NCBI GenBank assembly: GCA_937884915.1
Contig: CALAAN010000287.1
Coordinates: 1-19,012, forward strand
DNA: 19,012 bases
Direction of reading: 5' to 3'
DNA from: an uncultured Oscillibacter sp.
Lineage (GTDB): Bacteria > Bacillota > Clostridia > Oscillospirales > Oscillospiraceae
Position numbers and translations under genes: made by a program. Below are positions 13,252-19,012 of the stretch, piece by piece. Below the pieces are notes generated by a model. It had not been told where the DNA came from, ran no database searches, and saw only the letters and a list, made by a program, of their open reading frames with translations. Position 1 is the first letter of the stretch, and every line of letters begins with the position of its first letter.

Positions 13252-14334
13252 ATGAAAACCCTGTACCGTGACAACAAAGGACTGCACCGCTGGCTTTTTG
13301 CCTGCGGCGCAGTCCTTGTGCTTTTCTATCTTTTCCGCGGGAATCGCGCGGCCGTCAATTTCTGGGTCTATTCAGTCACGCTGCCCTTGGAGCAATTCTT
13401 AGGCCGCGCGTGCGCGGCGCTGCCGTTTTCGGTCGCAGAGCTTTTGTACGTGCTCGCGGCGGTCACGGCGATCATACTGCTCGTGCTGATGGTACGCTAC
13501 CTTGTGAAGTCCCGCCAAAAAGGGCGCGCCGCGTACCGCTGCGCGCTCTTCGTACTCGACTTATTCCTCACGGTCTACGCCGCGTTCTCGCTCCTCTGGG
13601 GCGCGAACTACTACGCGGACGACTTCTGCGACAAGAGCGGCCTTTCACCCGAGCCTGTCGCGTATGAAGACTTAGTCCGCGTCACGCAGTATTTTGCCGA
13701 CCATCTTGCCGAGGCGTCGGCGCATATCGCGCGCGACGAAAACGGCCTCTTCACCGCCGACCGGCAGGAGATCTTAGACTACGCCGACACGGTGTATGAC
13801 TGCCTGTACGACGAATTCCCGTTCCTCGACATGCCGGACCAGAAGCCCAAGGGCATCTTCTTTTCGAAGATCATGAGCGCGATGAACTTCACGGGCTTCT
13901 ACTTCCCGTTCACGGGCGAGTCGAATGTGAACATGGACTCCCCCGCGATGCTGCTGGCCTCGACCTGCGCGCACGAGCTCTCGCACCAGCGCGGCATCGC
14001 GTCCGAGCAGCAGAGCAACTTCCTCGCGGTCCTCGCCTGCACGCGCTGCGATGACGCAAACTACAACTATGCGGGCTGGATGCTCGGCTATATTCACCTC
14101 GGCAACGCGCTGTACCGCGTCGATCCCGACGCGTGGCAGACGATTCGCGATTCCCTTCCCGACGAGATCGTGCTCGACCTGCGCTACAACAGCGCCTATT
14201 GGGCGCAGTACAAGGGCCTCACGGCGACTGTCACCCAGTCGCTCAACGACAGGATGATCAAATCCTACGGCGATTCCCTCGGCACGCAGAGCTACGGCGC
14301 GGTCGTCGATCTGCTCGTGAATTACTACGCCTGA
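13252..14334 (+). CDS. DUF3810 family membrane protein with HExxH zinc-peptidase motif
   Basis: A 360-residue protein with three N-terminal membrane segments (about 11-29, 57-80 and 90-112), then a soluble domain. The soluble domain carries HELSHQRGIASE, where H241-E242-x2-H245 is a zinc-peptidase motif and E252 is a possible third ligand. Other conserved-looking patches are FFSKIMSAMNFTGFYFPFTGE and YNYAGWMLGYIHLGNALY. The family has no settled function; a membrane-anchored metallopeptidase is the natural inference. The start chosen is ATG at 13252, with AAAGGA about 11 bases upstream. An ATG at 13225 would overlap the AI-2E gene and lacks a ribosome site. The last 10 bases overlap the end of the convergent ABC ATPase gene. 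Confidence 0.85.
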   Translation: MKTLYRDNKGLHRWLFACGAVLVLFYLFRGNRAAVNFWVYSVTLPLEQFLGRACAALPFSVAELLYVLAAVTAIILLVLMVRYLVKSRQKGRAAYRCALFVLDLFLTVYAAFSLLWGANYYADDFCDKSGLSPEPVAYEDLVRVTQYFADHLAEASAHIARDENGLFTADRQEILDYADTVYDCLYDEFPFLDMPDQKPKGIFFSKIMSAMNFTGFYFPFTGESNVNMDSPAMLLASTCAHELSHQRGIASEQQSNFLAVLACTRCDDANYNYAGWMLGYIHLGNALYRVDPDAWQTIRDSLPDEIVLDLRYNSAYWAQYKGLTATVTQSLNDRMIKSYGDSLGTQSYGAVVDLLVNYYA

Positions 14335-15101
14335 GCGCCGCTCGTCTCGCGGTAAGATTTCAAAAACTCTCTGGTCCGCTCCTGCTGCGGGTTTTCAAAG
14401 ACCTGCTCGGGGCTGCCCTGCTCCACGATGACGCCGCCGTCTAAAAACACGACACGGTCGCTCACGGCGCGGGCAAAGGGCATCTCGTGCGTCACGATGA
14501 CCATGGTCATGTGCTCGTCGGCAAGCGAGCGGATGACGCGCAGCACCTCGCCCGTGAGCAGCGGATCGAGTGCGGAGGTTGGCTCGTCGAAAAAGAGAAT
14601 TTCCGGTTTCATCGCGAGCGCGCGGGCGATGGCCACGCGCTGCTGCTGCCCACCCGAGAGCTGGTAGGGGTAGGCGTTTTCCTTGCCCTTTAGTCCCATC
14701 TTGTCGAGCAGCTCCATCGCCTCGGCCTCGACCTCGGCTTTATCGCGCTTTTGCACCGAAATTGGCGCGTCGCAGACGTTTTTGAGCACCGTGTAATGCG
14801 GGAAGAGGTCAAACTGCTGGAACACCAGCCCGAACTGCCGCCGCACCTGCGCGAGCGCGGCCTTTCCGGCGTAGACGCTTTTGCCGTTTTCCTCGCGCGC
14901 GGCGACGTTGTCGCCATATGAAAGCGTGCCGGAGTCCATGGTCTCGAGCAGCGTCGCGCAGCGCAGCATCGTCGACTTGCCGCCGCCCGAGGGGCCGATG
15001 ATCGACACGACCTCGCCCTTTTCCACCTTGAGCGACACGCCCTTTAAGACTTCAAGCGCGCCGAAGGCCTTTTTAGCGTTCTGCAATTCAAAAACTGCCA
15101 T
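14325..15101 (-). CDS. Polar amino-acid ABC transporter, ATP-binding protein
   Basis: A 258-residue cytoplasmic ATPase that drives amino-acid uptake with the adjacent permease and lipoprotein (GlnQ/HisP type). It shows Walker A GPSGGGKST (36-44), the Q-loop FQQFD, the ABC signature LSGGQQQR, Walker B ILFFDEPTSALDP and the switch histidine in VTHEM. The DEPTSALDP and HYTVLKN segments are typical of the polar amino-acid subfamily. The start is ATG at 15101, with AAGGAGGGG upstream. An upstream reading from 15185 would run into the permease gene and has no family sequence. It lies 16 bp behind the permease gene and is the last gene of the operon, ending with a 10-bp tail-to-tail overlap with the DUF3810 gene. 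Confidence 0.95.
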   Translation of the reverse strand: MAVFELQNAKKAFGALEVLKGVSLKVEKGEVVSIIGPSGGGKSTMLRCATLLETMDSGTLSYGDNVAAREENGKSVYAGKAALAQVRRQFGLVFQQFDLFPHYTVLKNVCDAPISVQKRDKAEVEAEAMELLDKMGLKGKENAYPYQLSGGQQQRVAIARALAMKPEILFFDEPTSALDPLLTGEVLRVIRSLADEHMTMVIVTHEMPFARAVSDRVVFLDGGVIVEQGSPEQVFENPQQERTREFLKSYRETSGAQA

Positions 15102-15117
15102 TGTTCTCCCCTCCTTT

Positions 15118-15774
15118 TCAGCGGTAATAGCGCAGCGCCTGCTCCCATTTTTCCATGGCGAAAGCGACCGCATAGTTGAAGACATAGTAGAAGACGCCCG
15201 CCGCCACCAGCGCCAGCATGCCCGGCGTGTTCGGCGAGGCGACGATCTGCTTGGCGCGTGTGAACATCTCCACCGTGCCGATGACGTACGCGAGCGACGT
15301 GTCCTTGACGAGCGTGATGACCTCGTTCGTCACCGCGGGGATGACGCGCTTGACCATCTGCGGCAGGATGATCTTGAAAAACGTCTGCGCCTTGGTGTAG
15401 CCCAGCACCTGCGCGGCCTCATACTGCCCGCGCGGAATGGACTCGATGCCGCCGCGGTAGATTTCGGCAAAATACGCCGCGTAGTTGATGACGAACGCGA
15501 CGATGACCGCCATGAAGCGCCAGTTGCCCGGCACCGTGACGCCGAGCAGGAGCTTCGGCCCGTAGAAAACGACCATCAGCTGGAGCATCAGCGGCGTTCC
15601 GCGCATGATGGAAATATATGCCTTGATGAAGCCGCGCAGCGGCGTCACCTTGCTGCGGCGGCCAAACATCACCGCAAGGCCCAGCGGCATGGAGAACAGC
15701 AGCGTGAGCGCGAAGATCAATAGCGATGTGACAAAGCCCTGCGACAGCAGGGAAAGCATCGTGGATACAGTCAT
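15118..15774 (-). CDS. Polar amino-acid ABC transporter, permease
   Basis: A 218-residue inner-membrane permease of the HisMQ/GlnP type. It has several membrane segments (about 10-30, 50-75, 85-105 and 180-205) and the family opening GFIKAYISIMRGTPLMLQL. The cytoplasmic EAA loop, which contacts the ATPase, reads GQYEAAQVLGYTKAQTFFKI. It probably works as a homodimer because only one permease gene is present. The start is ATG at 15774, preceded by GGAGG at 8 bases. A TTG at 15789 would overlap that ribosome site. A strong terminator lies just upstream (15807-15832), so expression probably depends on partial read-through from the binding-protein gene. Confidence 0.94.
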   Translation of the reverse strand: MTVSTMLSLLSQGFVTSLLIFALTLLFSMPLGLAVMFGRRSKVTPLRGFIKAYISIMRGTPLMLQLMVVFYGPKLLLGVTVPGNWRFMAVIVAFVINYAAYFAEIYRGGIESIPRGQYEAAQVLGYTKAQTFFKIILPQMVKRVIPAVTNEVITLVKDTSLAYVIGTVEMFTRAKQIVASPNTPGMLALVAAGVFYYVFNYAVAFAMEKWEQALRYYR

Positions 15775-15806
15775 GTTGATTTCCTCCAAATCGTGTCAAA
15801 AGCGGG

Positions 15807-15832
15807 AAAAAGCGGGGGCTTTCGCCCCCGCT
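15807..15832 (-). terminator. Intra-operon intrinsic terminator between binding protein and permease
   Basis: On the minus strand AGCGGGGGC-GAAA-GCCCCCGCT forms a 9-bp, nearly all-GC stem capped by a GNRA-type tetraloop and followed by TTTTT. It lies about 70 bases after the stop of the binding-protein gene and about 30 bases before the permease start. Partial termination here would give more binding protein than membrane components. Confidence 0.85.
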
Positions 15833-15903
15833 CCCTCCCTGAGAAGAGGATGGGCACCTATGAGTTGATGATCGGTTTTTACAGTCGCCCGAGGTAAACG
15901 TTT

Positions 15904-16734
15904 TTACTTGTTGATGAGGCACAGGCTGTCGATCACGAGACCCTGATCGACGTACTTCTGCGCGATCTCCAGCATGGTACCGTCCGCGGCCATCTTGAGG
16001 AGCTCGTCGTTCACCGCGTCGCGAAGCTCCGTGTTGCCCTTGAGGAAGCCGATGGCGTACTGCTCGGTGGAGAGGGGCTCGTCCAGGATGACATAGTCGC
16101 CGTCGTTGTTCGCGATCTGATACTGTGCGACGCCGAGGTCAGCGGCCACGGCGTCCACTGTGCCCTGGGCGAGGTCCATAAAGCCCATGTTGTAATCAGC
16201 AAGCTCCACGACCTCCTTGAGGGACGCCTTGAAGTCTTTCTTTTCGTTGATCGCGTCGACGGCAGAGGACGCGGCCTGCGCCATCACGCTCTTGCCCGCG
16301 AGGTCCGCAAGCGAGGTGATGCCGCTGTCCGCCTTCACGACGAGCACGATGGAGTTATCCACATAGGGGTCGGACCAGGTGTAGTCATTTTCGCGGCCGG
16401 TGTAGGTAAAGCCGTTCCAGATGCAGTTGATCGTGCCGCTCGCAAGCTCGGCGTCCTTGCTGTTCCAGTCGATGGCCACGGCCTCGTACTCCCAGCCGAG
16501 GCGCGCGCACAGCTCCTTCGCCATCGCAAGATCAAAGCCGTCGTAGCTGCCGTCGGCGGCGATAAAGCCGAACGGCGGGAACTCGGCGTCAAAGCCGACG
16601 ATCAGCTTCTGCGTCTCGCCGCCCTGCGCGTCCTGCGCATCGCCGGTATCGCCGGCGGTGTCGTTCTTGCTGCCGCAGGCGGCAAGGGCCAGTACCATCA
16701 CGGCGGCAAGCGCCATTGCTAAGAATTTTTTCAT
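15904..16734 (-). CDS. Amino-acid ABC transporter substrate-binding lipoprotein
   Basis: A 276-residue extracellular solute-binding protein. The signal peptide MKKFLAMALAAVMVLALAAC ends in a lipobox (LAAC, Cys20), so the mature protein is anchored by a lipid. An acidic linker (about 21-42) precedes a family-3 binding domain. That domain begins with LIVGFDAEFPPFGF and contains DGFDLAMAKELCARLGW, IDWNSKD, NGFTYTGRE and the hinge-region DLAGKSVMAQ. This family binds polar amino acids such as glutamine, arginine or cystine; the ligand cannot be named from these motifs. The start at 16734 is fixed by AGGAGGAAG and the signal peptide. Upstream in-frame sequence to 16971 is not protein-like. It is the first gene of the transporter operon. 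Confidence 0.95.
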   Translation of the reverse strand: MKKFLAMALAAVMVLALAACGSKNDTAGDTGDAQDAQGGETQKLIVGFDAEFPPFGFIAADGSYDGFDLAMAKELCARLGWEYEAVAIDWNSKDAELASGTINCIWNGFTYTGRENDYTWSDPYVDNSIVLVVKADSGITSLADLAGKSVMAQAASSAVDAINEKKDFKASLKEVVELADYNMGFMDLAQGTVDAVAADLGVAQYQIANNDGDYVILDEPLSTEQYAIGFLKGNTELRDAVNDELLKMAADGTMLEIAQKYVDQGLVIDSLCLINK

Positions 16735-16782
16735 CGTTTCTTCCTCCTGATTTTTGTCCGGCGCTTGGCCGTTTGATTTAAT

Positions 16783-16806
16783 GTGGTAACACGATAACAC
16801 AATAAC
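16783..16806. repeat. Three tandem 8-mers ending in TAAC upstream of the transporter operon
   Basis: GTGGTAAC, ACGATAAC and ACAATAAC lie head to tail about 50 bases upstream of the binding-protein start. The 8-base period could be an operator or overlap the promoter. I found no clear -35/-10 pair on the minus strand in 16735-16938. Confidence 0.4.
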
Positions 16807-16938
16807 GTGCGGCAGTAAATACACGCACTTTACAAAGATGGAGCGGTAAAGTGGCCCCGCTTTTTGCCGCTTTCCACAGTTTCTGCCCCTTAAACGCAAA
16901 AAACGAACGTCCGTTCCCCTCTTTTCCCCGCTTTGCGC

Positions 16939-16967
16939 TTGTTTCTTTTTTTGCCGTGTGCTACAAT
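16939..16967 (+). promoter_or_regulatory. Sigma-A type promoter of pgi
   Basis: TTGTTT (16939-16944), a 17-base spacer and TACAAT (16962-16967), with a predicted start near 16974. This is about 30 bases before the ATG, and AGGAGG lies between. Confidence 0.75.
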
Positions 16968-17003
16968 GCAAGCAAGAATTTTTGATCGCAGGAGGCCATT
17001 TTT

Positions 17004-18335
17004 ATGCTGTCTATCGACGTATCCCATGCCGCGTCGTTTCTCCCGCTGCCCTATGAAGCGGCGCTGCGCCCGCGTCTGGAGCGCGCCGCCAACTGGCTGC
17101 AAAACGGCGGCGGCAAGGGCTCTGATTTCATCGGCTGGGTCACGCTCCCGCGCGACTATGACAAAGGTGAGTACGCCCGCATCCTCGCCGCGGCGAAGAA
17201 GATTCAGGGCGACTCCAGGGCGCTCGTCGTCATCGGCATCGGCGGCAGCTATCTCGGCGCGCGCGGCGTGATCGAATGCCTCTGCTCCCCGAACTATAAC
17301 TTAAAGAAGAAGTCCACGCCGAACATCTACTTCATCGGCAACGGCCTTTCCTCCGACGCGCTGCGCGAGGTGACGGAACTCATCGGCGATGACGATTTCT
17401 CCGTCAATGTGATCTCCAAGTCCGGCACGACGACCGAGCCCGCCGTTGCGTTCCGCTTCTTCCGCGAAAAGCTCGAGAAGAAGTACGGTAAAGAAGAGGC
17501 CGCGAAGCGCATCTACGCCACGACCGACGCGCACAAGGGCGCGCTCAAGTCCCTCGCCGATCAGGAGGGGTACGAGGAATTCGTCGTGCCCGACAACATC
17601 GGCGGGCGCTACAGCGTGCTCACGGCCGTCGGCCTTCTCCCCATCGCCGTCGCGGGTGTCGACCTTTCCGAGCTCATGGGCGGCGCGCAGGAGATGATGT
17701 CGCTCTGCGCGAAAAACGACTACAGCAATCCCGCGTGGCAGTACGCCGCCATGCGTCACGAGCTCTACCGTCAGGGCAAGAAGGTAGAGCTGCTCGCGTG
17801 CTTCGAGCCCGCGTTCCGCTTCATGGCCGAGTGGTGGAAGCAGCTCTATGGCGAGAGCGAGGGCAAGGAGGAAAAGGGCCTCTTCCCCGCGAGCGTCGAC
17901 TTCACCGCCGACCTGCACTCGATGGGTCAGTACATCCAGCAGGGCGAGCGCATGCTGATGGAGACCGTTGTGCGCTTTGCGCCCGCGGAGAAGCAGATGG
18001 TCGTCCCCTTTGACGAAGCGAACGGCGACGGGCTCAACTTCCTCGCAGGCAAGACGATGGACTTCATCAACCGTCAGGCCATGGACGGGACGCTGCTCGC
18101 CCATGTCGAGGGCGGCGTGCCGAACATTATTCTGAACCTCGATCAGAACAACGCCTGCACGATGGGCCAGCTCATCTACTTCTTTGAATACGCCTGCGGG
18201 CTGAGCGGATACCTGCTCGGCGTCAACCCCTTCGACCAGCCGGGCGTGGAGGCCTATAAAAAGAACATGTTCGCCCTGCTCGGCAAGCCCGGCTACGAGG
18301 AAATGGGCGAGGAATTGCGTAAGCGCCTGCACTGA
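17004..18335 (+). CDS. pgi: Glucose-6-phosphate isomerase
   Basis: Interconverts glucose-6-phosphate and fructose-6-phosphate in glycolysis, in the cytoplasm. The 443-residue length is typical of the shorter bacterial/Firmicute form. Family motifs are in order: GIGGSYLGARG (78-88), the phosphate-binding SKSGTTTEP (138-146), VPDNIGGRYSVLTAVGLLP (195-213), QQGERMLMETV, and the C-terminal region with FEYACGLSGYLLGVNPFDQPGVEAYK. AGGAGG is 8 bases before the ATG, and a good promoter lies just upstream. No strong terminator follows. The next gene has its own promoter (18371-18399), and some read-through is possible. Nothing unusual is seen. Confidence 0.97.
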   Translation: MLSIDVSHAASFLPLPYEAALRPRLERAANWLQNGGGKGSDFIGWVTLPRDYDKGEYARILAAAKKIQGDSRALVVIGIGGSYLGARGVIECLCSPNYNLKKKSTPNIYFIGNGLSSDALREVTELIGDDDFSVNVISKSGTTTEPAVAFRFFREKLEKKYGKEEAAKRIYATTDAHKGALKSLADQEGYEEFVVPDNIGGRYSVLTAVGLLPIAVAGVDLSELMGGAQEMMSLCAKNDYSNPAWQYAAMRHELYRQGKKVELLACFEPAFRFMAEWWKQLYGESEGKEEKGLFPASVDFTADLHSMGQYIQQGERMLMETVVRFAPAEKQMVVPFDEANGDGLNFLAGKTMDFINRQAMDGTLLAHVEGGVPNIILNLDQNNACTMGQLIYFFEYACGLSGYLLGVNPFDQPGVEAYKKNMFALLGKPGYEEMGEELRKRLH

Positions 18336-18370
18336 ATTTTTTGAATAAACCTGAAACTTTTCATTCAGCA

Positions 18371-18399
18371 TTGCAAATTTGTTTCATTTATGCTATGCT
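18371..18399 (+). promoter_or_regulatory. Sigma-A type promoter of the small P-loop protein gene
   Basis: TTGCAA (18371-18376), a 17-base spacer and TATGCT (18394-18399). The leader that follows contains CCCCG/CGGGG arms around eight bases (about 18419-18436) before the AAAGGAG ribosome site. Confidence 0.7.
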
Positions 18400-18459
18400 G
18401 ATGCCATCAGGAACCATCCCCCGCGGTAAGACGGGGAGCTATTGAAAGGAGTGATTTCT

Positions 18460-18870
18460 ATGGTCAGACTCATCATGGGTGAAAAGGGCACCGGTAAGAC
18501 CAAGAAGCTGATCGAAATGATCAACACCACTGCGCAGGAGGATAACGGCAGCGTCGTCTGCGTCGAGGCAAAGTCTACCATGACCTTTGACCTGCACTAT
18601 CACGTTCGTCTGATCTCTGCCTACGAGTACGATCTGTCCAACTATGAGGCTCTGCGCGGCTTCCTGTTCGGTCTGTACGCGGGCAATTACGATATTTCCC
18701 ACATCTTCATCGACAACCTGTTCAAGATCACCGGCGGCGAGTGCAATCAGGCGGCCGACGACTTCCTGAACGAGCTCGAGCGCTTCAGCAACGCCACCGG
18801 CGTCAAGTTCACCATCTCCGTCTCCGGCGACCCCGCCCTTGCCACCGACGGCATGCAGAAGTATCTGTAA
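18460..18870 (+). CDS. Small P-loop NTPase-like protein of unknown function
   Basis: A 136-residue protein that opens with MVRLIMGEKGTGKTKK, a Walker A motif GEKGTGKT (7-14) directly after the first strand. A possible Walker B strand is ISHIFIDNLF (about residues 81-90), where four hydrophobic residues precede Asp. The C-terminal part contains ELERFSNATGVKFTISVSGD, the kind of alternating strand-helix order expected of a minimal P-loop domain. No membrane segments or signal are seen. The start is ATG at 18460 because AAAGGAG lies 8 bases upstream. A TTG at 18442 would overlap that site. It is a single-gene unit with its own promoter and terminators. Similar small proteins are sometimes labelled PilT-like, but nothing here supports a motility role, and I cannot assign a function. 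Confidence 0.85.
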   Translation: MVRLIMGEKGTGKTKKLIEMINTTAQEDNGSVVCVEAKSTMTFDLHYHVRLISAYEYDLSNYEALRGFLFGLYAGNYDISHIFIDNLFKITGGECNQAADDFLNELERFSNATGVKFTISVSGDPALATDGMQKYL

Positions 18871-18875
18871 GTTAT

Positions 18876-18892
18876 TTGTCCTTACAGGACAA
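18876..18892. repeat. Short hairpin just after the P-loop gene
   Basis: TTGTCCT-TAC-AGGACAA is a perfect 7-bp stem starting 6 bases after the stop codon. It has the same TAC loop as the first hairpin of the array at 10310. It may protect the transcript 3' end; no T-run follows directly. Confidence 0.5.
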
Positions 18893-18900
18893 GCGGTGAT

Positions 18901-18940
18901 AAAAGGGGACCTTCTCTCACGTGAGAGAAGGTCCCCTTTT
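18901..18940. terminator. Bidirectional intrinsic terminator after the P-loop gene
   Basis: A perfect 40-base palindrome: AAAAGGGGACCTTCTCTC, central ACGT, then its complement ending CCCCTTTT. The GC-rich stem with flanking A4/T4 fits a terminator working in both directions. Confidence 0.88.
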
Positions 18941-18942
18941 GA

Positions 18943-18992
18943 ACCCCTAAGAGAACGGCAGGGGCGTTTCGACTTCGCCCCTGCACCCCTAA
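18943..18992. repeat. Hairpin flanked by ACCCCTAA direct repeats
   Basis: ACCCCTAA occurs at 18943-18950 and again at 18985-18992. Between them GCAGGGGCG (18958-18966) and CGCCCCTGC (18976-18984) form a 9-bp stem with a 9-base loop. This looks like a small intergenic repeat element that may continue past the window edge. No gene is seen in 18871-19012. Confidence 0.5.
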
Positions 18993-19012
18993 CGACCAAA
19001 AGGGAGGGGCCT

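Overview
The window looks like a chromosomal stretch from a GC-rich anaerobic Firmicute, most likely an Oscillospiraceae/Ruminococcaceae-type clostridium. The basis is the high GC content, strong AGGAGG-type ribosome binding sites, a clostridial NhaC antiporter, a sigma-54 activator with a C-x2-C-x5-C sensor, and a DUF3810 protein. This placement is inferred from gene content and style, not from a marker gene. There are no rRNAs, tRNAs, CRISPR arrays, transposases or phage genes.

Layout. The left part (1-8218) is entirely on the minus strand. It holds the start of proC (cut by the window edge), an NhaC-family antiporter, and a compact five-gene cluster that reads, in transcription order: SDR oxidoreductase, GcvPA-like, GcvPB-like, AcoX/COG3199-like NAD-kinase-fold protein, second SDR. 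Divergent from this cluster lies a sigma-54-dependent activator (8579-10288, plus). In the gap is a close match to a sigma-54 -24/-12 promoter (TGGTAC-N5-TTGCT, 8284-8299) facing the cluster, plus inverted TGTCA/TTTGTC motifs that could bind the activator. I read this as one regulated catabolic locus. The two P-protein-like subunits keep the PLP lysine motif but differ from the glycine-decarboxylase consensus at several other conserved motifs, and no gcvT, gcvH or lipoamide dehydrogenase gene is present. The locus may therefore act on a substrate other than glycine, or through another mechanism. It is the best candidate here for an undescribed system.

The centre (10289-10916) is a 628-bp non-coding region packed with structure. 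It has an array of five short hairpins whose stems differ but stay self-complementary, then two 115-bp direct repeats 142 bp apart (each foldable into two hairpins), then a bidirectional terminator.

The right part (10917-19012) is mostly housekeeping: a diacylglycerol-kinase-family lipid kinase (minus), an AI-2E-family membrane protein and a DUF3810 putative membrane metallopeptidase (plus, one operon), and a polar amino-acid ABC transporter (minus: binding lipoprotein, permease, ATPase) with a strong internal terminator after the binding-protein gene. These are followed by glucose-6-phosphate isomerase (plus) and a small P-loop protein (plus) with its own promoter and terminator. Several starts were moved inward from the longest open frame because a ribosome binding site or promoter decides them.
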